Positions 34,151 to 46,659 of a stretch of 64,000 nucleotides of DNA are shown piece after piece. The stretch is from Vitellaria paradoxa (taxonomy: Eukaryota > Streptophyta > Magnoliopsida > Ericales > Sapotaceae), in assembly GCA_019916065.1 (NCBI GenBank), contig CM034238.1:36857375-36921374 (forward strand). The letters are read 5' to 3'. The notes under the pieces were generated by a model that was given only the letters and a program-made list of their open reading frames with translations, was not told the origin of the DNA and did no database searches. Position 1 is the first letter of the stretch, and every line of letters begins with the position of its first letter. Both the position numbers and the translations under genes were made by a program.

Positions 34151-34508
34151 GAGCAAGTACACCAATGAATAGCTAAATTATCTAGGAAATAGTACACATT
34201 TTTGGTTTAGCTAATAGCTTTTCTTTTTCAAGTCACACCAATGCTAGGCATTTTACTAATTGTCTATTAAAAAATTAATTTTTCAAAATTGAAGCCCATT
34301 GTCTTCTTCAATATAAAGGCCATTGTCTTCTTCAACAAATAATAAACAATTGTTTCATTGGTGAATAGTAACTTGATAGAAATAAAGAATTACTGTAACA
34401 GGAGCAAGAATAGCTGTGGCTTTGGAGAGTTTGGTGCAGATGATTTTCTTCATATTTGTTAGCAAAAATACATAAAATGGTTATTTAGCTATTCTGCTGC
34501 ACATGCTC
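34151..34508. mobile_element. Tourist-like MITE, 358 bp, TSD TAA
   Basis: Ends GAGCAAGTACACCAATGAAT and, in reverse complement, GAGCATGTGCAGCAGAATAG; both continue into AGCTAAAT. Flanked by TAA at 34148-34150 and 34509-34511, the 3-bp target (TWA) of PIF/Harbinger elements. It carries no ORF. The left arm has a single TAA at this site. Confidence 0.82.
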
Positions 34509-34511
34509 TAA

Positions 34512-36290
34512 CTGACCATTCGGATCCAGATCCATTAGTTCTTAAATCCAATAAATCCAAATTTGTTGGTTTCAGATTTAATTGGACAGATTTGTTCTAA
34601 CATTATTGAATCTAATTCGGGTTGAATCTGGACTAAATCCAACCCATTGACAGGCCTAGTTTTAAATTCACTTTATGATTTTCTTTCCCCCAGAATGGAG
34701 AGTATTGAGATCAAATTTCAGTTGAAATTTAAGCATGCCTATGCGGGTTGGCATGGAAGAGGAGGAAGAGGAAAACAGGAATTGGCTGCCTCTCGTCTCT
34801 CTCTCTATTTATGAGTTTTGTTTTTCTTTTAATCAAAAATCTGGATTCTAATTCATGTTTGGAGAGATTGTGGCTCGGGGATATTTTATGCAAATTAAAT
34901 TTGAAAAATAGCTGAAGTGTAATGCTAATCAATCATGCAACTACGTAGAGAAAAGTAAAGAAAAAGAGTATTTTTTTTAAATTTAGTTAATTTTGTTAAA
35001 ATCAAGAAAATATGTTATAACGTAGAACACCACCTCTACATTCATATAACCTGTACCAACATATACCACGATAAAATTAAATTATCTAACATAAATATAA
35101 ATCATGATAAAATAAAAAAGTAAAATATTTATTACATTATTCTTAAGTAGATGAATTTACAAGGAAGAAAGAACCAAAAAAAAAAAAAATGTCCTTGAGT
35201 AAGGAAAAGACTCGAAACCCCAGGAAAATCCATCAAACCTAAAATATAAGATTTTAAATAATTAAATTAAATACTAAATAAATTATAATAAATGAATTTA
35301 AAATTAAATTATAAACAAATTTTGTAAAACTCTAAATTTAATCAACTTAAAAATATAAACTTTCCAGGGCCATTTCAAGGGATTTGACGCTTGGGTTCCT
35401 GCGCTATTTTTTCCTGTAAGTCCAAAATGTCTAGAACTAGCTACTCATCAAGTTTCGTTGATATCAGAGGCCATATGCTCAGTTTGGACAGTTGACTCTG
35501 ACGTGGGATGTTCTATGTTTCAAGTTTCAACTACTCAGGCTATATATATATTTAATTGAAAGAAAATTCAAAGTATGAAGAAGTTTCAATTAAAATGAGC
35601 TTTAATTGAAAGTACTCGGGCTACATTTAGATTTTGGATTTCTTAAAAGAAAAAATTAGGTAAAATAAAAGATAGAGAAATATTCTTTAAGTTGTTCGAT
35701 TGGCTAAAAAATGAGAGAAACAAATTGGTATTTCAAATAAATAAATTTCTTTAGAATATTATATATGCCCATGATTAGGGTAGCTATTTTCTTTCTTTCT
35801 TCCTTAATTTGAAAAATTGTTGTATATGCAACTCGTTGATGACATTCACCATAAATGAGAAATGATGATCATTTAACTTTTATAATTATTTGTGGAAAAT
35901 ACTCAAAAATATTTTCTTTAAAATGTTGAAATATAAAGGAGAACTAATAGAGGTCAAAGCAATTAAAAAAATGGAGGTCAAAGTGAAGCAAAGCAATTAA
36001 TGAACTAAATTTGCTAATTATTATAAGAGGACTGTACAATAAATTTTTATGAAAAGGGTTCCAAACCACATCATCCTCACAATTGCCTTCCCTCTTTTCT
36101 TTGTTAGACCATATTCAAAGAATCTATTGAAAGAAAATGGAATATTTGGCTAATTATGAGATGTTTGATGAATTACAAGACATATGACATATACTCGACT
36201 AAATCCAATCCATGACACTATTGATTATTAAATCCATGAGAAGTTTTTATTTTTTATTTTTATTTTTGGTAGGTACCAAGAACATCTTAA
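34512..36290. other. Gene-free stretch of the right arm, including an hAT-like end
   Basis: About 34512-34665 holds the end of the hAT-like element (TAGGCCTGTCAATGGG on the minus strand near 34660-34645). The rest mirrors 8420-9920 of the left arm. No coding sequence. Confidence 0.6.
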
Positions 36291-36299
36291 TTAGGCTAT

Positions 36300-36660
36300 A
36301 ATATCATATATCCATGGGGCAAGTAAGAACGTTTGTTTCTTTGCATTTTCTTAGAGGTTTCCCTTCTTGCTTCCATTGACTCTTTATATGATCAAACCTT
36401 ATCAACGTTGATCCACATATATATATGTGTGTGTTTATGTTGTATCTTACATTGATCATCTACTCAGTTTGTCAATTTCTGGAGCATCAACCTCTAAATC
36501 AGCCCTATATCATCAGCATATGTAAGGTGAGAGTTTTTGGAATTGCTGATTTTCTTTTAATCTTACCTTCATTAATTGCTCTTGCTTTTTATTCTTCTTT
36601 TTATTTCAAGTTTGAACTTCAATTTTGGTTTTACGAAAGCAATTGTTAAAGAATTAGAGT
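36300..36660 (+). other. First-exon-like module, copy R2 (right arm)
   Basis: Exon-like end TATGTAAG at 36526, then donor GTGAGAGTTTTTGG at 36527 and a T-rich stretch. An open frame of 74 codons (36425-36649) crosses the donor and is conserved with L2 at the protein level only because the DNA copies are similar. It has no ATG of its own in good context and no domain. Confidence 0.5.
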
Positions 36661-39266
36661 GAGATCCAAGTCTGTGTGTAGTCACGAATGATGATCATCA
36701 GGTTGCTTGAAGTATTACACGATTAGAATTTAGATCTAAATTAAAATATATTTGTTGGAAACAACATATGTTGCTTCAACAATCTCAACTCTCTAGATCC
36801 CCCAGCAAATATATGTTTGTTTATTTATTTTGTTAAATAGATCTTGGTTTACATAATTTATAAAATATCATCTATTTTCTTTTCTGCAGTAAGCTTCTAT
36901 TAGTTTACTATTTATTACTAGTAGGATTTTTCTGGTTACTTTTTTTGTCTTACATGTCTTTTTTTTAATAAGTTATATTTCTTTTTGTTTCATTAAAATT
37001 TGATTTTTTTATTAGTAGCTTTTAGACATATTATTCATATTCAAAATAAAAAAATTGAAAAAAAAATTCACATCTCCAAAAGCATTGTATTAAAATTGTT
37101 TTTCTTTTCGAGAAGTGCAAAATGTGAATATGAGCCGAAAGCAGGTCAAATGTAAAGTAGTCAATTTTTTAGAGGGAACAATTGAAATCTTCACTAATAT
37201 GGGATAGAGCTTATCGTACAATAGAATTAAGGGGATTGGATGCTTTTTAACTCCATATACTCCATAAAATTTTCAACATCTTTACCCCATGTTTTTAATA
37301 CTTTAGGGGGAGAGATTTTAACCTTTTAATTTTTATTGAGTATACTTAAAGAAGATAGCAACAATTGTTTTTTTTTAAACCATACCAAACAAATCCTAAA
37401 TATGATACAAATTCATCACTTTTTGATGATAATAATTAAACCATCTAAGTTTTGCTCTACCTTAATTAAGAGGATCAATTGTCTTATTTCTAGCTTGATC
37501 ATGTATTGATAGCCTAAAGAAGCCATGTAATAATTTAAAAACAAACAAAAAGAGAGATTTTAAAGATTTATGACAAAAATACCCGAGTTGATTGGCTTGC
37601 ACAAAGGTCATTTTCATTATTATTTGTGAATTTGGCTGGGGCTGTTTCCATCAGTTAAGAAAACTATCCGCTTCGATTAGAAATAAAACACCTAGCAGAG
37701 GTGGTAAACTCTGTGATAGACTAGTAGTGGATTCAAACGGACTGAGGTAAATACCAGCTCCAATCTGACCTGAAATGATGTTTTGATTATTGGTGTCCAT
37801 AAGAGGATTATTGTTTGGAAAATGGGATTAATTTTATGCAACACTCAAATGAAATGGTAAAACAAACGAACAAGAAAACAACTACAAAAAGAAACTCAAA
37901 ATTTACGTAGCTCAGCAATATACTTGTGTTCACGATTACAATAAGATTTGGTTTTCACTGTGACTAACAATAAGTAAAAAATTATAAAAAGGAGATAAAA
38001 GAACCTTAAAGAAAACCCTTTAAGAAACTCTTTTATTTTGTTCTTAGTTTTTCTATTGACCTTAGCCTTCAAAATACTAATTTAAACTTAGTATAGATGG
38101 ACAATATGTCGCATATATAAGGATAAGAAACCCGATCAAAAACAAACTCTAAAAAATCTCTAAAAATTTATGTATATTCTTGTATTGATCAATTGTGTCT
38201 AAGAATAGATTTGCATGTTTAGACTGAAGAATAGTTAACATTAGAGCACGAGTTAGTTAAAGCAAAGGACACCATAATTTTCTACAACAAAACAATTGGT
38301 TTTTTTGAATATCGATATCACAATAATATTTGTGCACCCACCCAGGTATTCAATTTCTACGTACAAGTGCTTTATGCACAGTTTTCTTTGTACTACACTT
38401 CAAAGGTTCATGTGACAAACGAGTAATACTGAAGATCGGAGTTGTGATTGTTCGTGTTTCCAAGCATTTGTAATGGTATTTCCAGGTATATTCTTAATAT
38501 TTTAACATATGAAAATATCACCTTGTGCTTGCTTAGAAGTTTTTTTTTTTTTTTTTTAATTTTACCAAAGGACCACGGTGCATAACAATTTAGGATTGAT
38601 TTAACATTAAAAAAGAGCAATCAATAATTGTTTTTCTTTTAATTTTCTGATCAAAAGTGTAGAGGACTATTACCATGCTAAAATTATGTAATTAGTGAGT
38701 TATTAATCTTCTTCTGGCTAGTTATTGAGCATGATTGTTAAAAATCCAACTTGGAATATATCACTTATTCATTTAGGCATTGATATATATGCATATATAT
38801 TTCTATTTTCACATGGTTTATTATATTGTTTACAACATATTTTACTTTTTGTTCTTGTAATCTAGGCTTAGACTGTGCTACTTTTAGGGTCTGCTTATTC
38901 ATATAAATACTATTATGATTTTTTTTGGGTATCTTTTTTTTTTCATCTTTAATTCAATCCAAAACACCACCTTTTGTGTTATTATATGCAAAAAGAATCA
39001 ATAATTCAATTCCTATGCAATTTTAACACGCTTAATTAATTTTTCTTTATTTCTCACATGCTAAAGAGTTGTATAATTTGAGCAAAGTGTTGGGCATATG
39101 TGCATAGCATACAATTTGGATTCCGCTAATTCGTATTTTGTGAAATACATATAAATTTGTTCACAAAATACCAATTATATATATATATATATATATATAT
39201 TTATCACCAAAAGAATTTTATTAATGTAGAAAATAAGCTTGCATTAAGGAAATACCTATTCAAAAG
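36661..39266. other. Gene-free stretch of the right arm
   Basis: Mirror of 5300-7920. AT-rich, with a (TA)n tract at about 39175-39200 that is much longer than its left-arm counterpart. Confidence 0.65.
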
Positions 39267-39274
39267 ACCACATC

Positions 39275-40153
39275 TAGGGATGACAATTTCAACCCACCTC
39301 GACGGGTACCCATCTGACCCTAAATCAATAACTACGGTTATTTTTAAATTTTATGAGTAATGGGGCGAGTTAGGGTATAAAAATAAAATAACCGTACGAT
39401 ACGGGTACATGGATAGTAAATGTAGTGTACCCAACGGATATTACCCGAATCCGTCCTAATTATCCTGATTATAGGGTATCTAATGGGTATTACCTGATAA
39501 CTACCCAAATTACCCACACCAATTACTAATTTATTAGATACTCAGCGGGTATTACCTGATTACTAATCTAGATTACTCGATTACCAACCTAAATTATCAG
39601 ATACACTTAATTTATGCAAATAATACCATCAATTCGGATGCTAAATTATACATATATATATTATATTCAAAGAACATAGTCCATTTAATTAATATCAAAT
39701 AATTTATTTTAGACTTAGGATTTAGTTCTTGATACAACGAATGGACACATTTTTTTTTCAACTTAATTATAGTAGAGATATAAGATGAGATCAATTATGA
39801 GATTTTTTTTAAATATTATTTTTATATAAGTAATATAATAAATTTCACTAAATAAAAATATTTAAATAGTTTATTTAAAGACAATTTTTTTTAGCATATT
39901 AAGATGTAAATTATTTAGACAGTTATTGTATTCAAAAATTTTTTAATCCTTATTCATAATTTAATCACTTTATATTTAAAGGCTATGGGTACTCGATTAC
40001 CCAATGGGTATTCGATTATCTGATGGATTAGGAGATGGTAGCCAGTTAAAAATACCCATTAGATACCTGCCTAGTCCAAGTATTTTTTAACCTGATGAAT
40101 TTGGGGATGGTATAAATAATACCCGACCCCGATCCAATCCATTACCATCCCTA
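39275..40153. mobile_element. hAT-like non-autonomous element, 879 bp (right arm)
   Basis: Starts TAGGGATGACAATTT and ends ATTACCATCCCTA. Flanks ACCACATC (39267-39274) and ACCATATT (40154-40161) agree at 6 of 8 bases, both differences being C to T. Counterpart of 4414-5291. Confidence 0.78.
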
Positions 40154-41189
40154 ACCATATTCTCATTACGGTATCATATTTTATGAAAACCAAAATAAAA
40201 ATGAAATATTATGGACTCACCAGAATTAAACTTAAAATTTTTTATTTGTCTATGTATAGCTTTCTATTTTCATTTAGGCACCAAGTTTTCCACTACTAAG
40301 ATCATGACACATGGTATGAATAGGCTAAAGATGACGTTTGATGATAATGGGGTTTTATCGCCTATGGCTAATTGATATTTGAACATTCGGCAAGAAAATT
40401 GATTGAATGGATATTCTCGACCTGACAAGTCATGACAGGCTATGTGGATTTTCGATTGAATGATAAAATTTCGATTGAATGATAAGGTAATTTTGTTACT
40501 CGGGTTGAAAAAGAAAATTTGCTAGATATGACCATGAAAAGTGGGCGATTAAGGTGTAGATAATAGCCTAAGGCCTTAATAGATTATAGTATAGGCCGAT
40601 AAAAGGTCAAAAAATATTGATAGCTATCAAGAAACCGAGAAGGGATGTATGAGATCCTCCAGTCACCTTAACAGACGATCAACCAAACTAGCTAATTAAG
40701 GGTAGTTACAAAACAAGAATGTAGAAGAGTCAAAATCTCCCAGTTTGACCATTATTCGATAGTTGCGAGATGTATGGTGCATTTAGCCATCTCATGAGTT
40801 ATAGCGAGTAGTGCAGTGATGGAGGAGTTGAGCAGTTAAGTTCTCCATTGATGATGTAATGAATTCGTACGTCTCATCTAGATCACGAGTAATCAATCCT
40901 TAGTGTTTGTAGCTAGCTCTTTCGCTCAAACACTAGTGTGGTGCTTGTCAAGAAGTCTTCTAACTTAAGTTAGTAAAAGTTCTGTAATAATTTTGATAGA
41001 GTTTTGGCTAGGAAAAAGTATCATACCTTATGGAATTGGTGGAGTTTTCTTTATATAAGCCCAAGCATGGCATGAAGATAGGAAGGTAATCAATGAGGGT
41101 TATGTCTGTTATGGTGTGAATATTCTTCCATTTATGGGATATATTGGGATCCTATGATTGTTGCCCCCTAGCTATAGGATGAATCCTTA

Positions 41190-43254
41190 CCTTCCAGTTG
41201 ATGAGGATTGCTAAATTATAGGTGAAAATCTCGTGGGATACTTTAAGGGGTGTACTACAGTTTGCTCAAGACAATCTTGTTGTCGGTTTGTTCAATGTCT
41301 CACTTTGGAAGTGGTTGACAAAGCAACAACTGATCAGGATGCACTTGACCAAGCATTACATTGTTTAGGATCGTCATGGATGATCATTCAGGTGGTCAGT
41401 AATACAGTCTATCAGATGCTCCCGATTACCTTGGTCACCTATGCGAAATAAGGGGAATCTAACGATTGGCTTGTCCTCAAATATACGAACGCATTTATTA
41501 CACTGCAAGCATGATTATAATCATGGTATGATAATTCTCTCTCTCAAAGCATGCTTATACTCCCTTGATTTTCTAATCTTAGAGAAGGTTTCTTACATTC
41601 TTAGGTAAGATTGTTCTGGGGAATTGATTGTCCCTAGAGTTAGGGATTACAGCTTTTTGGTTGAGGAGGTAAAGTCTATCCTCGGGTTGACCAGATTGAG
41701 GAGAATTTGATTTGCGTACCAATTCCCTGCTTTCGTGGCCTTCAAGCTCCCTGGAGATGAAGAATGGGCTTGTTCACTGAGAGGGGAGCGAGATTATGGC
41801 ATATGAGGGTGCCCTATATGAGGGTGCCCTTACTGGTGGCCTTCGGTTTTCCCTTGTTAAGCCCAATTAGAAGATCCTGAATCGGTTCAATTTGGCACCT
41901 AGTTAGATTCAGCCAAACGGCTGAAGGATAATAATTAGGTGTGTCATGCTCTGGCGAACAGTCACCAGGTGTGACTTAACTGTGGAAAATCTCTTGTACT
42001 ATTACAAAATGATCGAGAAGGTGCCCGGGTGGTAGTACTTCTCAGCTAGAGAGAAGCAGTACAACTTGGTGAAACTCTTGCCACTTCTAACAAATGATGG
42101 AAGAATAAGTTCTTCTTTCTATATGGTGATGGATGGGAATTCCAACCCTGGGAGACTATTGAAGAGAACCTACTTGATTCCCTATGTAGTGGGGCCAACC
42201 AACTAAGAGGGGTATGTTGAGCTGCTTTCTAAGTTTCCCATTTTTTTTCAAGTGTTAGAGCCTTAACCTAAACTTTGTCTTGTAATGATCAGCTCGTACC
42301 AGCCAGTTCTGATAGTTGAACAACTAGATGAGATCAAGTGTGCCTCGAGGCTAGAACCTAAGTGAATGCTGAGAATCTTGCCTTTTATTTGCTCAGGCCC
42401 GACCCGAGCAGGGAGGTCATAATTGCTAAACGTGAGAGGAGTGAGTCCAAATTCTTTCTTTTATACTATTTTGTGCTCGATTTTGAATTTCTTGTGTTTT
42501 CTTCATCGATAATGAGTCTTCTCTAGAGCTCTCTCCTCGAATAACGATGGCCTTTAACTTCGATTTCTTAAAGAAGAAGAGCAAGGAAATTATGGTCGAG
42601 AGGCAAGGTGCAGTGAAAAAGCCCAAGCTCTTAATTGGTGGAGGTTCTGGGACTAAAGCTCAAGCATTTGACCCCCTCAGCCAAGGATGATGAGGCCGTG
42701 ATTCTGCCCTCTCTACCTCCGAAGAATACTTCCGGGGTTCTTGCTCCCAAGTATAGCTTTCCTATTCCTGCTCCCAAATTCTCAAATATCATCAACAATT
42801 CTGAATTTTCTTGGGAGATGGCAATGGCCACCCTCTCTGAAGAGGTCGAGAGGTTGAAGGGTTGTTCTAACCTTCAAGTTGCCAAAGACCTGAACCACGA
42901 TCTCATGAGGGTAAGCATTAACTAATATGCTCAATTACTTTTTCATTATTTGTCTCTTCTAATCCCCTCTTTTTCTGTTTAGGCAGTTACTGGATCCATT
43001 ACTGTGGCTACTTGGCTCATAAAGGCCGAAGTACAAATTTCGGAAGAAAAGAAAAGTAATGATAAGCTAAAGGCAGAGAATGATGCCTTAAGAGAGAAGG
43101 CAAATAAAGTATTGGCTAAGAAGAATGCGGCTTTGGCTGGGTAAAAGCCAGGCATGGCTGAGAGGGATACTTTAGCTGCCAAGAACGAGGAGCTTCTGGA
43201 GAACCATTTCTCAGATGCTGAAGAGCCACAATTAAAGGTCGTTCTTTTGGTTCT
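41190..43254 (+). pseudogene. Antisense extra ORF of the Tat-like element (right arm)
   Basis: Broken plus-strand frames in order: 41233-41451 with DQDALDQALHCLGSSWMIIQ then VVSNTVYQMLPITLVTYAK; 41640-42240 with features of the plant 'putative gypsy type transposon' domain (frames containing IQPNG, IRCVMLW, DLTVE, LYYYKMIEKVPG and a tryptophan-rich end); 42547-42925 with MAFNFDFLKKK and VERLKGCSNLQVAKDLNHDL; and 42984-43254 with a coiled-coil-like KKSNDKLKAENDALREKANK. The pol remnants at 44200-47530 lie on the other strand, so this ORF is antisense and sits between integrase and the 3' LTR, as in some Tat elements. Function unknown; stops show it is dead. Confidence 0.62.
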
Positions 43255-43429
43255 TAGCTTTACTCTTTTGTATTTTCTCTTTTTAAGACATTCTGTTCGA
43301 TCTTGTAAATTTTGCCCAATCAATGAAATATCTCCTCTTTTTTTGGTAATGCCTATTGTGCAAATGAATGTTTGGATGCTTTCCTTTTTGTATGCACGCT
43401 TATTATGTGAATGAATGTTCTATCCTATT

Positions 43430-43880
43430 CTACTCGTTCTCATGAATTGAGCAGTAATGCTTTAACATGGCCATGTGAGCCATCTCGATCCACTCTTGGG
43501 TCTGGCCACGTGAGCCATTTAGGTTTGTTTGGTTTCATGGATCTGGTCTCATGGGCCTTGTCACATAAGATGTTTAGGTTTGCTTGGTCTTATGAACCGA
43601 CAAATATACTTTGACCCCATGGGCCTAATTATGTGAGCTGCTTAGGTTTACTTAAACTTGTGAACCAAGGAGATATATTTTGGCCTCATAGGCCTTGCCA
43701 CGAGCCATTTAGGTTTACTCAATCTTCTGAACTGAGCAGATATACTTTGACCTCATAGGTTTGGCTATACGAGTCGTTTAAGTCTGCTTGGTCTTGTAAA
43801 CTAAACAAATGTACTTTGGCCTCATGGGCTCGGCCACATGAGCTGTTTAGGTTAGCTCGTTCTCGTGAACTGAGTAGAGA
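43430..43880 (+). repeat. Minisatellite of about 62-70 bp between integrase and antisense ORF
   Basis: Six or seven degenerate units with a form of 'ccacgtgagccatttaggtt' followed by 'cttgtgaaccgagcagatat' and 'ggcctcatgggcct'. Counterpart of 840-1150 with more units. Several units keep CACGTG or one-base variants. Confidence 0.75.
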
Positions 43881-44199
43881 TACTTATGTTGGGATAATAC
43901 ACAGAGCAAGAACATTCATAAAAAAACTAGATTTCATTGATGACTTGAAGGGGATTACAATTTTTACTCCTTACACATAGTATTTCTATAGGTGTTCTAC
44001 ATGTCAAGGATGAGATAATTCATTTCCTCTGGAGTCTTTTAGTCTGTATGTCCCTTTCTTAGTGAAGCCTGTTACCTCTTAGGGTCATTTCTAGTTAGGT
44101 CCCAGCTACCCATCTCGAGTATCTCTCGTAGATTGATTAACCTTTTTTAGGATTAGTTATCCCACTTTGAAGTGTTTGGGACGTGCTCTGAAGTTGTGA

Positions 44200-45092
44200 T
44201 ACTAGCGCATCCTCTACTGATAGGATGCTATCCTGACCACCACTTGCAATCTTCTTTGTTCCGATACATCTAGTTCATCGTTCACAACTCTATTATTCGT
44301 CTGAGGGTTAAAGTGCTTAATCCTTGAGCTTGGGATAGCTATCACAATCGAGATCATGGCTTCTATTCCACATATAAGACTTGAGACTCTTTCAATTGTT
44401 TCATAAACCCAGGAGATATTGGGGAGCTTGTCGACCCTTAGACCCTTGGCCATTTCCAATTTTGTTTTTAGATACTTGGGGGGAGGGGGACTTGTTGGTG
44501 ACTTCTACCTACCTATTTGCCCTGGGGTGTTCTGGTGAGAAAAAAATAGTGACTAATCTTTAGCTCTTGCAGAGTTGATTAAATTGTCTCCATTCAAATT
44601 GTTTCCTAGTATCTGTGACCACATTTTCAGGATTCCAAACTAATAGACTATGTTCTACCACAAGAGCTTCTTCTTTTGTTTGGTGATGGCTGGTAGGACC
44701 TTCCCTTTTGCCTATTTGGTGAAGTAGTCAATTGCCATCACAACAAACTTCTTCTACCCCCAGCCCAATGATAATGGTCCCACTATGTCGATTCCTTATT
44801 GGCCAAAAGCCCAGGGGCTCTAGACTAAGGTTAACTTTTGAGCAGGCAGCCTCGGGATATTAGCAAACCTTTGGCATTTATCACACTTTCGGATGAAGTC
44901 CTGAGCATCCTTCTCCATACTCGACCGATAGTAAGTAGCTTTAATAATTTTCCTTGCCAATGTCCAACCACCAAAATGATTTCCACTAATGCCTTCGTGG
45001 ATTTCTCTAATTATATAATCTGTTTTGTCTTCTATCGCACATATTAGCAGTGGTAAAGTGTGCCCCATCTTGTAGAAGATTCTGTTCACCAA
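44200..45092 (-). pseudogene. Tat-like Ty3/gypsy integrase
   Basis: 44820-45092 is an intact stretch with the HHCC zinc-binding region: IHEGISGNHFGGWTLARKII and RKCDKCQRFANIPRLPAQKL. It continues, broken by stops, into GIDIVGPLSLG, KKFVVMAIDYFTK and the C-terminal LEMAKGLRVDKLPNISWVYE. It joins element cDNA to the chromosome in active copies. The catalytic core is too damaged for activity. Confidence 0.85.
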
Positions 45093-45099
45093 GAGATAT

Positions 45100-45500
45100 C
45101 TGCTTGTTTTGTACTAATTTTTCTTCTATCATTCTTATCCTCTAACAGGATCCCATACTCCAAATATCCTCTAATCAGCTTGTAAAGCCTCCGCGCTAAC
45201 CTAATTTTCCTTTGGAGTTCAAATGCTCAAAGAATCTAGCACCTCTATCGGTACATCGGGATCTATTTTGTCCAAAGAAGCAATTCTGGCCAGTTAGTCA
45301 ACTTTCTCATTCTGTAACCTCTGTACCCTCTCCAACATCACCCTGATGAATTTCCTGGCCAGGTCCTTAGCCATTTGATAATAATCCTTCATCTTATCTC
45401 CCTTCACTTCGTACTCTCCCTGCATCTGTTTAACCGTTAGCTAACATTCACTTTATAAAGCAACATGGTTTGCCCTCATTCACCAAGTGATCTGAAGTCT
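45100..45500 (-). pseudogene. Tat-like pol fragment (end of RNase H and linker)
   Basis: Frames read HHLVNEGKPCCFIK, then DKIDPDVPIEVLDSLSI, which fits the linker between RNase H and integrase. It ends at the inserted duplicate at 45505. Confidence 0.55.
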
Positions 45501-45504
45501 AGTA

Positions 45505-46650
45505 ATTAAGGGTAGTTAACAGACGATCAACCAAACTAGCTAATTAAGGGTAGTTACAAAACAAGAATGTAGAAGAGTCAAAATCTCCCAGTTTGACTAT
45601 TATTTGATAGTTGCGAGACATATGGTGCATTCAACCATCTCAGAAGTTGTAGCGAGTAGTGGAGTGATAGAGGAGTTGAGCAGTTGAGTTCTCCATTGAT
45701 GATGCAATGAATTCGTACGTCTCATCTAGATCAAGAGTAATCAATCCTTAGTGTTTGTAGCTAGCTCTTTTGCTCGAACACTAGTGTGGTGCTTGCCAAG
45801 AGGTCTTCTATACTTAAGTTAGTAAAAGTTCTACAATAATTTTGATAAAGTTTTAGCTAGGAAAAAGTATCATACCTTATGGAATTGGTGGAGTTTTCCT
45901 TATATAAGCCTAAGCATGGCATGAAGATAGGAAGGTAATCAATGAGGATTATGTCTGTTATGGTGTGAATATTCTTCCATTTACAGGATATATTGGGATC
46001 CTATGATTGTTGCCCCTTAGCTATAGGATGAATCCTTAAGGATTCCAGTTGATGAGGATTGCTAAATTATAGGTGAAAATCTCATGGGATACATTACAGG
46101 GGTGTACTATAGTTTGCTCAAGACAGTCTTGTTGCCAGTTTGTTCAGGGTTTCACTTTGGAGGTGGTTGACCGAGCAATGACTGATCGGGATGCACTTGA
46201 CCAAGTATTACTTTGTTTAGGATCGTCATGGATGATCATTCAGGTGGTCAGCAATACAGCCAATCAGATGCTCCCGATTGCCTTGGTCACCTATGCCAAA
46301 TAAGAGGAATCTGATGATTGGCTTGCCCCCAAATATACGAACCCATTTGTTACACTGCAGGCATGATTATAATTGCGGTATGATAATTCTCTCTCTTAGA
46401 CCATGGTTCTACTCCCTTGATTTTCTAATCTTAGAGAAGGTTTCTTATATTCTGGGGTAAGATTGTTCTCAATTGTCCCTAGAGTTAGGGATTACAGCTT
46501 CTTGGTTGAGGGGGTAAAGTTTATCCTCGAGTTGGCCAGATTGAGGAGAATTCGATTTGCGTACCAATTCCCCGCTTTCGTGGCCTTCAAGCTCCCTGGA
46601 GATGAAGATTGGGCTTGTTCACTGAGAAAGGGGCGAGATTATGGTATATA
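45505..46650 (+). repeat. Direct duplicate of 40670-41810 inserted in the Tat pol
   Basis: Starts within 'taattaagggtag' followed by 'ttaacagacgatcaaccaaa', as at 40670, and runs through LTR-region sequence into the antisense ORF (WMIIQVVSNTANQMLPIALV at 46073-46303) up to about 46650. The interrupted RNase H sequence has 'aagtgatctgaagtctagta' on the left (45485) and the same text, slightly expanded, on the right (46651). It is a copied segment and not a complete element. Confidence 0.8.
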
Positions 46651-46659
46651 AGTGATCTG

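Larger units (their letters stand above)
28976..44880 (-). repeat. Right arm of the giant inverted duplication
   Basis: Reverse-complement copy of the left arm. It is about 3.6 kb longer, mainly through a gag-only LTR element at 30595-33690, a MITE at 34151-34508 and a smaller insertion near 33868-34012. It lacks about 375 bp that the left arm keeps at about 10437-10811. Its inner edge abuts the TIR-flanked segment that ends near 28980. The homologous Tat sequence runs on past 44880 beyond what the window shows of the left arm, so the outer boundary is set by the window edge. Confidence 0.93.

Noticed and set aside
36425..36649. 74-residue hydrophobic protein conserved between the arms (also 7925-8149)
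   Set aside because: Similarity is explained by the DNA duplication; the frame crosses a good splice donor and the substitutions do not favour synonymous sites by eye.
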